Below, piece after piece: positions 7,185 to 13,521 of a stretch of DNA of 13,521 nucleotides. Each line of letters opens with the position of its first letter. The first letter of the stretch is position 1. The DNA is taken from the NCBI GenBank assembly GCA_005879505.1, contig VBKQ01000001.1, positions 1 through 13,521 of the forward strand, in the 5' to 3' direction. Source of the DNA: Deltaproteobacteria bacterium (GTDB taxonomy: Bacteria > Myxococcota > Myxococcia > Myxococcales > 40CM-4-68-19). Below the pieces are notes generated by a model, which was not told where the DNA came from, did no database searches, and worked only from the letters and a program-made list of their open reading frames with translations. Both the position numbers and the translations under genes were made by a program.

Positions 7185-8521
7185 TGGCGATGGAGACCGC
7201 GCTGGCCCGAGCATCGATGGACAAGGTCGACCGGCGCGATCCCAAGAAGGTGTACCACCTCACCGATCGTGCCGGGCTGAAGAGGACCGCGCCCCACTTC
7301 CACTGGGACACCTACTTCACGGAGGTGGGGGCGCCCGGAGTCCAGACGATCAATGTGCTGGTTCCGGGCTTCTTCACGGCGATGGACAGGCTGATCTCGC
7401 AGCCGGGCAAGCTGAACGACGTGAAGACGTACCTGCGATGGAAGACGGTGGAAGCTGCAGCCCAAACGCTGGGCAAGGCGTTCGTCGAGGAGAGTTTCCG
7501 GCTGACGAAAGCCCTGACGGGCGCCAAGGCCATCCTGCCGCGCTGGAAACGTTGCGCGCAGATGACGGACCAGGCTCTCGGCGAGGCCCTCGGGCGCAGC
7601 TTCGTCATCACCACCATCGGCGACGAAGGGAAAGCAATTGCCAAGGACATGATCGAAGGGATCGAAGGCGCTTTCGAGCGCAACCTCGCGCGGGTCGACT
7701 GGATGGACGACGCGGCGCGCGCCGCTTCGAAGGAGAAGCTGCGGAAGATCAACAACAAGGTCGGATATCCGGACCGGTGGCGCGACTACTCGACGATGAG
7801 CATCGGCAAGGAGTCGTTGCTCGCGAACGTCGCGGAAGCGGCGCGCTTCGAGACCCAGCGGGACCTGGACAAGATCGGCAAGCCCGTCGATCGCAACGAG
7901 TTCGGGATGACGCCGCCGACCGTGAACGCGTACTACAATCCCTCGATGAACGAGATGGTGTTCCTGGCCGGCATCATGCAGGCGCCGTTCTTCAAGACGG
8001 ACGCGCCGGAAGAAGCGAACTACGGCGGCCTCGGGATGGTGATGGGCCACGAGCTGACGCACGGCTTCGACGATCAAGGGCGACAATTCGACGGGAACGG
8101 CAACCTGAACGAATGGTGGTCGAGCGGGGTGAGCGACGCGTTCAAGGAGCGCGCCGAGTGCGTCGCCAAGCAGTACGACGGCTATATCGCAGTCGACGAC
8201 GTGAAGCTGAACGGCCACCTGACGCTCGGCGAGAATATCGCGGACATCGGGGGGTTGAAGCTGGCGCTCGCGGCCTTGCGGCAGAAGCACGGTGGCCAGC
8301 TCGACGCAAAGACCGAGCAAGACTTCTTCGTCGCCTTCGCGCAGGGGTGGTGCACGAACCAGCGGCCCGAGTCGGCGCGGCTGCAGGCGCAGACCAATCC
8401 GCACTCGACGTCGCAGTGGCGCGTGAACGGTCCTGTCTCCGACAACCCGGATTTCGCAAAGGCCTTCTCCTGCCAGGCCGGCGCCCCGATGGCTCCGCAG
8501 AATCGCTGCACCGTCTGGTAG
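7181..8521 (+). CDS. M13 family metallopeptidase, catalytic C-terminal part (frameshifted)
   Basis: 446-residue continuation of the M13 gene in a different frame; the GTG at 7181 is merely the first start codon after the frameshift and is not a credible native start. It contains all catalytic hallmarks of M13: NAYYNPSMNEMVF near 250, the zinc site HELTH at 290-294 (GHELTHGFDDQGRQFD), the third ligand Glu351 in ENIAD (E351-x3-D355), and the family-ending C-x-x-W (RCTVW). Substrates of bacterial M13 enzymes are oligopeptides, cleaved outside the cytoplasm. If the frameshift is real the catalytic half would be lost or produced as an unexported fragment. It ends 47 bases before the HELGH membrane gene. 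Confidence 0.88.
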   Translation: MMAMETALARASMDKVDRRDPKKVYHLTDRAGLKRTAPHFHWDTYFTEVGAPGVQTINVLVPGFFTAMDRLISQPGKLNDVKTYLRWKTVEAAAQTLGKAFVEESFRLTKALTGAKAILPRWKRCAQMTDQALGEALGRSFVITTIGDEGKAIAKDMIEGIEGAFERNLARVDWMDDAARAASKEKLRKINNKVGYPDRWRDYSTMSIGKESLLANVAEAARFETQRDLDKIGKPVDRNEFGMTPPTVNAYYNPSMNEMVFLAGIMQAPFFKTDAPEEANYGGLGMVMGHELTHGFDDQGRQFDGNGNLNEWWSSGVSDAFKERAECVAKQYDGYIAVDDVKLNGHLTLGENIADIGGLKLALAALRQKHGGQLDAKTEQDFFVAFAQGWCTNQRPESARLQAQTNPHSTSQWRVNGPVSDNPDFAKAFSCQAGAPMAPQNRCTVW

Positions 8522-8568
8522 GAGCGTTTCTTGCGCCGGGTGCACAGCGGTGGGTAGGAACGAAGCTG

Positions 8569-9318
8569 GTGCAAACCGAATGGCAGCTGGCCGAGTCGCA
8601 GCTCGAGACGCGGCTGCGCACCTGGGCGATTCCGGGGGCGCTCGCGGGCGCGTTTCTTCTCGTCTCCACCGGGGCCGGCCGCTTCCTTTTGCGCATCTTT
8701 CTCAGCATGTGGGTGCACGAGCTGGGGCACGCCTCGACGGCCTGGCTCTGCGGGTTTCCCGCATTTCCGGGTCCCTGGCTCACGCCGATGGCAGAGTCGC
8801 GATCGCCCTTCTTCGGCTTCATGGTGTTCGGGGCTATCGCCGCGGGCGCATTCTGGGCGTGGCGCAGGGAACGCTGGCGCCTCTGCGCCGCCCTCGCCGG
8901 GCTGCTGGCCGTACAACTCTTCTGCACCGTCGCGCTCTCCGCGGCCACGGCAAAGCAGCTCATCGTCTTCATGGGCGACGGTGGCTGTCTGGTGCTCGGC
9001 TCTCTCTTGATGCTCACGGTCTATGCGCCCGGGGAGAGCGCGCTCAAGCGCGGTTGGCTGCGCTGGGGCTTTCTCGGCATCGGGGCAGGCGCGTTCGTGG
9101 ACGTCTTCGTCCAGTGGTGGGCGTCGCGGACGGACTTCGACCGCATTCCATTCGGAATGAACGAGGGCGCTGGCCTGAGCGACCCGAGCGTCCTCAGCGA
9201 GACCTTTGGGTGGTCGACGGACCAGATCGTGCACCGCTACGTCGCGCTCGGCTGCGTCTGCCTGGCTGTCGTCGCGGTGGCATATCTTCGGGGACTCGCT
9301 CGCAAGCGCAGCGACTGA
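8569..9318 (+). CDS. Polytopic membrane protein with HELGH motif (M50-like)
   Basis: 249 residues from GTG 8569, chosen because AGGA lies about 9 bases upstream and the preceding frame is a shadow of the M13 gene. About six or seven hydrophobic segments (roughly 20-38, 40-60, 82-98, 105-126, 131-151, 166-183, 224-242). H50-E-L-G-H54 lies in a hydrophobic segment, and M-G-D137-G-G in a later one; an intramembrane HExxH plus a distant DG is the arrangement of M50/site-2 proteases and their M50B-like relatives. A role as intramembrane protease is inferred; it could equally be an inactive or uncharacterised zinc membrane protein. There are no PDZ or CBS domains. It probably belongs to the same transcription unit as the two peptidases upstream and ends two bases from the convergent neighbour. 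Confidence 0.75.
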   Translation: MQTEWQLAESQLETRLRTWAIPGALAGAFLLVSTGAGRFLLRIFLSMWVHELGHASTAWLCGFPAFPGPWLTPMAESRSPFFGFMVFGAIAAGAFWAWRRERWRLCAALAGLLAVQLFCTVALSAATAKQLIVFMGDGGCLVLGSLLMLTVYAPGESALKRGWLRWGFLGIGAGAFVDVFVQWWASRTDFDRIPFGMNEGAGLSDPSVLSETFGWSTDQIVHRYVALGCVCLAVVAVAYLRGLARKRSD

Positions 9319-9320
9319 GC

Positions 9321-10118
9321 TCAGGCCTTGGCGCCGAAGAGCGCCTGCATTTCCGCGTACGTGAACGCGCCCTCGCCCAGGACCGCCCAGCTGCCGCCGG
9401 ACTTGAGCGACGAGGCGAGCTGCCGCAGCCGGCCGTACGCGGCGCGCGCCGGTCCCGAGCCGACGCTCACGCGCCGCACGCCCATGTGCTCCAGCTCGGC
9501 GAGGGGCGGCGATGCCGGCGTGGCGAGGATGTTGAGCGGTCCGCGGATCTCTCGCGCGAGCCGGGCGATGGCCTGCCGGTCGCTGACGAACGGTACGAAC
9601 GCGCAGTCCGCTCCGGCAGTGAGGTACGCGTTTGCCCTGCGGATCGCTTCCTCGATCCCCGCTTTGGGAAATGCGTCCGTACGGCCGTTGATCACCAGAT
9701 GGCTCGCATTCGCGCGCGCGGCGCGGATGCGCCCGACCTGCGCCTCCATCGGCAACAGCGCGCCGTCGGGCGTCGCGTCCTCGAGGTTCATTCCGACCGC
9801 ACCTGCGGAAACAACTCCCCGCGCCGTTTCCGCCGCGGCTTCGGCCGTGGTCCCGTAGCCCGCCTCCATGTCCGCGGTCACCGGCACGCCGACGGCTGCG
9901 GAGATGCGCCGGATCATGTCCAGCATCTCAGCGCGGCTGATCCGTTCGCCGTCCGGATAGCCGAGCACGTGCGCCACGCCGGCGCTGGAAGTTGCAACCG
10001 CCGGAAATCCGGCCTGCTCGACGATGCGGGCGCTGGCGACGTCCCAGGCGTTGGGCAGGAAGAGCACAGGGGGCCCCGCATGGAGCCGCCGCAGGATTTC
10101 CGCCTTCTCACGAGACAT
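9321..10118 (-). CDS. PEP mutase / isocitrate lyase superfamily protein
   Basis: 265 residues from ATG 10118; the frame extends far upstream but that part is antisense to bufB/bufC. It is a single (beta/alpha)8 barrel domain with the superfamily marks LPNAWDVASARIVEQAGF at 21-38, AVATSSAGVA, TADMEAGYG at 81-89 with Asp83 and Glu85 as Mg sites, NLED at 111-114 and NGRTDAF at 144-150. The KKCGH motif of true isocitrate lyases is absent (the equivalent loop reads EDATPDGALLP), so this is the small PEP mutase/2-methylisocitrate lyase-like group, which act on C-C or P-C bonds of small oxo-acids. The actual substrate cannot be read from sequence. It is transcribed away from bufA2; the 111-base spacer holds both promoters. 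The RBS is weak (GCAGG). Confidence 0.88.
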   Translation of the reverse strand: MSREKAEILRRLHAGPPVLFLPNAWDVASARIVEQAGFPAVATSSAGVAHVLGYPDGERISRAEMLDMIRRISAAVGVPVTADMEAGYGTTAEAAAETARGVVSAGAVGMNLEDATPDGALLPMEAQVGRIRAARANASHLVINGRTDAFPKAGIEEAIRRANAYLTAGADCAFVPFVSDRQAIARLAREIRGPLNILATPASPPLAELEHMGVRRVSVGSGPARAAYGRLRQLASSLKSGGSWAVLGEGAFTYAEMQALFGAKA

Positions 10119-10168
10119 GCCTGCAGGGTACCACCGCGGGAAGTTTCTTGAGTTTCGAAGGTCACGCA

Positions 10169-10196
10169 TGTAACGAAATCGCGGGCCGAACGTACC
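10169..10196 (+). promoter_or_regulatory. Candidate ECF-like promoter of bufA2BC
   Basis: TGTAACG (10169-10175), 15-base spacer, CGTACC (10191-10196), about 34 bases before ATG 10230. Caulobacter SigF is recalled to use a GTAACC / CGAA-type promoter with about 16 bases between; GTAACG with CGTA at 15 is similar but inexact, and a CGAA also occurs closer (10187-10190). A direct repeat AGTTTC at 10142-10147 and 10151-10156 lies just upstream. Weak, by-eye evidence. Confidence 0.3.
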
Positions 10197-10229
10197 TGTG
10201 TGCGAAGTCCACTTTCCTGGAGGAAGTCC

Positions 10230-10493
10230 ATGTCGATGAAGAACGCTGTCCTTGCCACCGCTGTCGCCTCCCTGTTCGTATCGGGCGCGGCGTTCGCCGA
10301 GGGCAAGAAGGAGAAGAAGGCCGCCAGCAAGGTCATGTGTGCCGGCGTCAACGAGTGCAAGGGGCACGGCGCATGCAAGAGCGCCTCCAACGCCTGCAAG
10401 GGCCAGAACGGCTGCAAGGGTCAAGGCCTGGAGGAGACCAACGCCAAGGACTGCAAGGCCAAGGGCGGCAAGGTCGAGGTCGCCGAGAAGTAG
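10230..10493 (+). CDS. bufA2: BufA2-type bufferin precursor peptide (Cys-rich, exported)
   Basis: 87 residues. ATG 10230 is set by GGAGG at 10219-10223 with a 6-base spacer; an upstream GTG in frame at 10200 has no such site. Residues 1-23 form a signal peptide ending AFA. The mature peptide starts with a Lys/Glu-rich segment (EGKKEKKAASK) and then carries six Cys at 37, 43, 49, 56, 62 and 75, several as CKG units with regular five- or six-residue spacing (NECKGHGACK, NACKGQNGCKGQG, KDCKAKGG). This is the pattern of BufA2-family periplasmic bufferin precursors, RiPPs in which selected Cys are converted to copper-binding thiooxazoles. Immediately followed by the modifying enzymes bufB (15-base gap) and bufC. 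The modified Cys cannot be told from sequence. Confidence 0.88.
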   Translation: MSMKNAVLATAVASLFVSGAAFAEGKKEKKAASKVMCAGVNECKGHGACKSASNACKGQNGCKGQGLEETNAKDCKAKGGKVEVAEK

Positions 10494-10508
10494 TCCGCCG
10501 GGGCGAGG

Positions 10509-11336
10509 ATGTCTTTCGCGCGCAAGGACCTGGGACACGGCATCGGGCTGCGCCCGAAGCACTACGGCCGCTTTCTCTCCGAACAGCCGTCCGTGGACTG
10601 GGTGGAAGCGATCAGCGAGAACTTCCTCGCCCCTGGTGGGCGTCCGATCGCGGTCCTGGAAAAAGTCCGGCGCGACGTTCCCATCGTGCTGCACGGTGTC
10701 TCCCTCGCGATCGGGTCCGTCGATCCGCTCGACGAGCGCTTGCTGCGAGGGCTGCGCGAGCTCGCCGGCCGGATCGAGCCCGCGTACGTCTCGGACCACC
10801 TCTGCTGGGGACGGCACGGCGGCCGCTACGCGCACGATCTGCTGCCGCTTCCCTACACGGAAGAAGCGCTCGCGCACGTGGTGTCGCGCGTGCGCCAGGT
10901 CCAGGACGTGCTGGGCCGGCAGCTGCTCCTCGAGAACGTCTCCAGCTACGTGGCGTACGCCTCGTCGACGATGACGGAATGGGAGTTCCTCGCCCGCATC
11001 GCCGAGGAGGCGGACTGCGGGATCCTGCTCGACGTGAACAACGTCTACGTGAGCGCGCGCAATCAAGGATTCGATCCGGATGCGTACCTCGCCGGCATCC
11101 CGGTGGACCGCGTGGGGCAATTCCACCTGGCTGGCCACAGCGACCAGGGAACGCACGTACTGGATACGCATGACGCTCCGGTCGTCGACAGCGTCTGGGA
11201 GCTCTACCGGTCCGCGCTGCGCCGATTCGGCCGCGTGCCTGCATTGATCGAGTGGGACGATCACATTCCCGAGCTCGAGGGCGTCGTCGAAGAGAGCCGC
11301 CGCGCCCGCGAGATCGAGACGGAGGTCCTCGGATGA
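10509..11336 (+). CDS. bufB: BufB: DUF692 multinuclear non-heme iron oxidase (MNIO), RiPP-modifying
   Basis: 275 residues, full length for DUF692/MbnB-like enzymes. TIM-barrel with the family motifs in order: GIGLRPKHY at 11-19, EAISENF at 33-39, LHGVSLAIGS with His62, SDHLCW with Asp96/His97, LLENVSSY with Glu142/Asn143, LLDVNNVYVSARN with Asp175/Asn178, QFHLAGH with His206/His210, DTHD at 219-222, and LIEWDD with Glu248. These His/Asp/Glu residues build the di- or tri-iron centre in MNIOs. The expected reaction is O2-dependent four-electron oxidation of precursor Cys to a thiooxazole-type heterocycle, acting in the cytoplasm on the BufA2 preprotein. The start codon sits right behind GGGGCGAGG. 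The TGA overlaps the ATG of bufC (ATGA), so the pair is translationally coupled. Confidence 0.93.
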   Translation: MSFARKDLGHGIGLRPKHYGRFLSEQPSVDWVEAISENFLAPGGRPIAVLEKVRRDVPIVLHGVSLAIGSVDPLDERLLRGLRELAGRIEPAYVSDHLCWGRHGGRYAHDLLPLPYTEEALAHVVSRVRQVQDVLGRQLLLENVSSYVAYASSTMTEWEFLARIAEEADCGILLDVNNVYVSARNQGFDPDAYLAGIPVDRVGQFHLAGHSDQGTHVLDTHDAPVVDSVWELYRSALRRFGRVPALIEWDDHIPELEGVVEESRRAREIETEVLG

Positions 11337-12052
11337 ATCTCGCCGAGACCCAGGAGCTCTTCTGGGAGCTGCTGCAGGGTCGCGAGCGTCCGCTGGGCGT
11401 CTTCGTCGGATCGGCGGACCTGCCCGCGGAGGAACGGGTCGCGATCTATGCGCGCATGTTCCTTCACCGGCAGGTCGACGCGCTGCGCGAGATGTTTCCC
11501 AAAGTGGTTGCCGCGCTCGGCGACGAAGCCTTCTTCGAAGCGGCGGCGCGGTACGTGCGCGAGCATCCCTCGGAACATCCGGACCTGGGACAGCTCGGCC
11601 GCAAGCTCGCGGCTTTCCTGGATCGCCCGGATCTGCGCGACCTGGCCCGACTGGAATGGGCGCGCGGCGAAGTCTTCGAATCACCTCCCGCCGAATCCCT
11701 GACTCCCGAGGAATTCGCCACGCTGGCGCAGGATCCGGTTGAATTCATGCACTACCGCGTGCGCCTGATCCCGGCGCTGCGGCTGCTCGAGCTCGAGCAC
11801 GACATCGGACCGCTCTGGGACGAAACGGCCGCGAAGGCGGCGCAGCTGCCGACGCAGTGGGTCGTCTGGCGCTCCGGTTTCGACGTGTTCCACGTCGCCG
11901 TCAATCCGGACGAAGCGCGCGCAGTGCGGCTTGCCCTCGCCGGCGCTTCGCTCGCCGACGTGTGCGCGGCCCTGGACGATCCGCAACGCGCCACCGAGGC
12001 GCTGCAGAGCTGGCTTGCGGAAGGCTGGATCGCCGCCGGCAACGGAGCTTGA
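11333..12052 (+). CDS. bufC: BufC: DUF2063 partner protein of the MNIO enzyme
   Basis: 239 residues from ATG 11333, set by GGAGG at 11321-11325 with a 7-base spacer and by the ATGA overlap with bufB. An in-frame ATG at 11252 would add an Arg-rich shadow of bufB. The N-terminal 100 residues match the DUF2063 domain: ETQELFWELLQG, VAIYARMFLHRQVDALREMFPKV, EAFFEAAARYVREHPSEHPDLGQLG and FL. The C-terminal half (about 130-235) is more divergent, with WVVWRSGFDVFHV and a helical end. In bufferin and methanobactin systems this type of protein binds the DUF692 enzyme and presents the precursor. No DoxX gene follows, although many such operons have one; the next gene is convergent after 16 bases. Confidence 0.9.
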   Translation: MNLAETQELFWELLQGRERPLGVFVGSADLPAEERVAIYARMFLHRQVDALREMFPKVVAALGDEAFFEAAARYVREHPSEHPDLGQLGRKLAAFLDRPDLRDLARLEWARGEVFESPPAESLTPEEFATLAQDPVEFMHYRVRLIPALRLLELEHDIGPLWDETAAKAAQLPTQWVVWRSGFDVFHVAVNPDEARAVRLALAGASLADVCAALDDPQRATEALQSWLAEGWIAAGNGA

Positions 12053-12068
12053 GGCGAGCAGGCTCGCG

Positions 12069-13521
12069 TTACTTGGCAACCGCGACGTGTACTCCGTTCC
12101 AGTGTGGCGGAGGCGGCCGTTCGAGCAGCTCCCGGCACCGCGCCAGCAGCACACGCGAAGGTCCGTCGTCGGGGTGCTGCGCGAGCACCGCGATCGAGGC
12201 GGCGAAATCGCGGGTGGTGTACGCGTCGAGCGCCGCTTCGTACGCCCGCGCTGCCCGGAGGTTTCCGATCTCGTCGCCCGGTGCGCCGAGAAGCTCATGG
12301 ACCCAGACGCCCGCGGTCCTGCCCTTGACCGCGACGCAGTCCAGGCGCCGGAACAAGAACTCTCCCTGAGCGGCGTCGACGACCGGCTGGCTGACGATCG
12401 CGTCCACCTCGTACTGTTTGCACAGGCCCTCCAGACGCGACGCGAGGTTCACGCCGTCGCCGAGCGCCGTGTAGCTGAATCGCTCGGGCGCGCCGAAGTG
12501 GCCCACCATCACGACATCGCGGTGGACGCCGAACCGCGTCCGCAAGGGCGGGAGGTCCTTCCATGCGGACGACGCGTAAAGGCGCGCCGTGGCCGACCGG
12601 CAGGCGAGGATCGCGGAGCAAGCAAGCCGTGCGTGATCGGGGCGCAGGGAGGGCGCGTTCCAGAGCGCCATCACCGCGTCTCCGATGAACTTGTCGATGG
12701 TGCCGCCGCAGGACCGGATCGCGGCCGTCATCGCCTCCAGGTACAAGCCGAGGACCTGGGCCAGTTCGTCCGGGCCCAGCCGCTCCGAAAGCGAGGTGAA
12801 CCCCTCCAGGTCGCTGAAGAGGATCGAGAGCTCCCGCAGCTCGCCGCCGAGGGCCGGCTCCCGGTTTTGCGCGTACAGCTCGCGCACCAGATCGAGCGGC
12901 GCGTATTTGCCCATTCCGCGCAGCGCGGTCTTCGCCTGCTCCAGGCCCGACAAGACATCCTGGACGTCGCGGAACGCCGTTTCCGTCGAGGAAGGCGCGA
13001 AGTCCAATATGCGCATCCGCGCCGCTCCACCCCCGATCTGGCCGAGGCCTCGGCGCAGCGCGATCAGCACCGCGGCGCCGCCGAGCAGCACCAGCGCCGT
13101 GATCACCGCGCACGCTACCAGGAGCCGCCAGCGCAGCGCGTGCAGCTCCCGGGTGTACGCGGACTCCGGCACGACCACCCCGACGAACCAGTCTTGGGAT
13201 CCGGCGAGCGCGCGGAACGTAGCCAACCAGCGCTCGCCGTCGACGGTCAGCTCCCCCTTCCGCTCCACCCCCTGCTCCTGGTCGAGCAGCGGGCCGCGGA
13301 GCGCGAGGGCGATGGCGGCGGGGAGCCGCGCCGGCGAGATGCGCAGGTCGTCTCCCATCAGCGTCAGGCGATCGTCTGGGGAGAGACGGGTGATGAGCCT
13401 TCCATCCGCGTTCGTGAGGAAGATGCGATGGGGATCGCCAGGCCCGAGCCGCAACTCCGAGACGGAATCGATGGCGGAGGCGAGCAGCGCCGCGCGGACC
13501 ACGCCGATCAGCCTGCCCTTC
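12069..13521 (-). CDS. Class III adenylate cyclase with Cache-like sensor domain, 5' partial
   Basis: The frame is open through the right edge (KGRLIG precedes the GTG at 13502), so the N-terminus and first helix are missing. Numbered from 13502: residues 1-118 look like the second half of an extracytoplasmic Cache domain (LIGVVRAALLAS, IFLTNADGRLI, DWFVGVVVPES). A transmembrane helix follows at about 126-150, a short HAMP-less linker, then the cyclase domain 222-402: FSD231LEGFT and IGD275AVMALW hold the two metal-binding Asp, K271 precedes, and VN352LASR356 gives the transition-state residues. ALGDGVN has Gly where adenylate cyclases often have Thr/Asp, so ATP specificity is likely but not certain. 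Residues 415-462 resemble a TPR hairpin pair. It should make cAMP in response to an external ligand. Its end faces bufC, without overlap. Confidence 0.88.
   Translation of the reverse strand, partial: KGRLIGVVRAALLASAIDSVSELRLGPGDPHRIFLTNADGRLITRLSPDDRLTLMGDDLRISPARLPAAIALALRGPLLDQEQGVERKGELTVDGERWLATFRALAGSQDWFVGVVVPESAYTRELHALRWRLLVACAVITALVLLGGAAVLIALRRGLGQIGGGAARMRILDFAPSSTETAFRDVQDVLSGLEQAKTALRGMGKYAPLDLVRELYAQNREPALGGELRELSILFSDLEGFTSLSERLGPDELAQVLGLYLEAMTAAIRSCGGTIDKFIGDAVMALWNAPSLRPDHARLACSAILACRSATARLYASSAWKDLPPLRTRFGVHRDVVMVGHFGAPERFSYTALGDGVNLASRLEGLCKQYEVDAIVSQPVVDAAQGEFLFRRLDCVAVKGRTAGVWVHELLGAPGDEIGNLRAARAYEAALDAYTTRDFAASIAVLAQHPDDGPSRVLLARCRELLERPPPPHWNGVHVAVAK

Noticed and set aside
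7438..8568. Upstream part of the 626-codon frame that ends in the HELGH protein
   Set aside because: It is an Arg-rich out-of-frame reading of the M13 gene; the membrane protein has a credible GTG start with RBS at 8569.
9319..9320. A terminator between convergent genes ending at 9318 and 9321
   Set aside because: The gap is two bases, so no dedicated terminator fits; the same applies to the short gaps at 2958-2961 and 12053-12068.
10142..10156. Direct repeat AGTTTC-N3-AGTTTC as an operator upstream of bufA2
   Set aside because: Only two six-base copies, no third occurrence near the sigma operon; too weak to call.
9992..11173. Plus-strand frame of 393 codons over bufA2 and bufB
   Set aside because: Arg/Gly-rich shadow in a frame that competes with two well-supported genes.
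10119..11684. Upstream extension of the PEP mutase-like frame (787 codons in all)
   Set aside because: The added part is antisense to bufA2, bufB and bufC and has no domain; homology begins at MSREKAEILRRL from ATG 10118.

Overview
The window is GC-rich and densely packed, with coding potential on both strands. Its gene content suggests a Myxococcota-type (deltaproteobacterial) bacterium: an outer-membrane TolB-propeller/metalloprotease fusion, S9 and M13 secreted peptidases, an ECF-type sigma factor with a polytopic membrane partner, a Cache-sensor adenylate cyclase, and a BufA2-type bufferin cluster. The phylum is an inference from content. No rRNA, tRNA, CRISPR array, insertion sequence or phage gene was seen.

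Layout. (1) 1-2724 (+): 3' part of a large exported protein with HEMTH protease, TolB-like propeller and C-terminal outer-membrane beta-barrel. (2) 2760-2957 (+): apparent C-terminal remnant of a DoxX-family membrane protein. (3) 2962-4167 (-): compact three-gene operon, transcribed leftward, of a 46-aa secreted Cys-rich peptide (absent from standard ORF calling), an ECF-like sigma factor and a six-helix Cys-containing membrane protein that may be its anti-sigma factor. (4) 4329-9318 (+): run of secreted or membrane peptidase genes, namely an S9 prolyl-oligopeptidase-like enzyme, an M13 neprilysin-like enzyme split by a one-base frameshift in a G run at 7139-7144, and a polytopic HELGH membrane protein. 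(5) 9321-10118 (-): PEP mutase/isocitrate lyase superfamily enzyme. (6) 10230-12052 (+): bufA2-bufB-bufC, a RiPP cluster made of a Cys-rich precursor with signal peptide, a DUF692/MNIO multinuclear iron oxidase and a DUF2063 partner. (7) 12069-13521 (-): class III adenylate cyclase with a Cache-like extracytoplasmic domain, cut by the right edge.

How it may fit together. BufB with BufC is expected to oxidise Cys residues of BufA2 to give a periplasmic copper-buffering peptide. In Caulobacter, as I recall, homologous DUF2282/DUF692/DUF2063/DoxX genes belong to the regulon of an ECF sigma factor (SigF) held by a six-helix Cys-containing anti-sigma (NrsF). Here an ECF-like sigma with a six-helix Cys-rich partner, a DoxX remnant and bufABC lie within about 9 kb. 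The region may therefore be a metal or oxidative-stress locus. The new small Cys-rich peptide at the head of the sigma operon is its least explained part. A regulatory link between the two loci is inference, resting on a weak shared promoter-like motif (TGTMACG-N14/15-CG).
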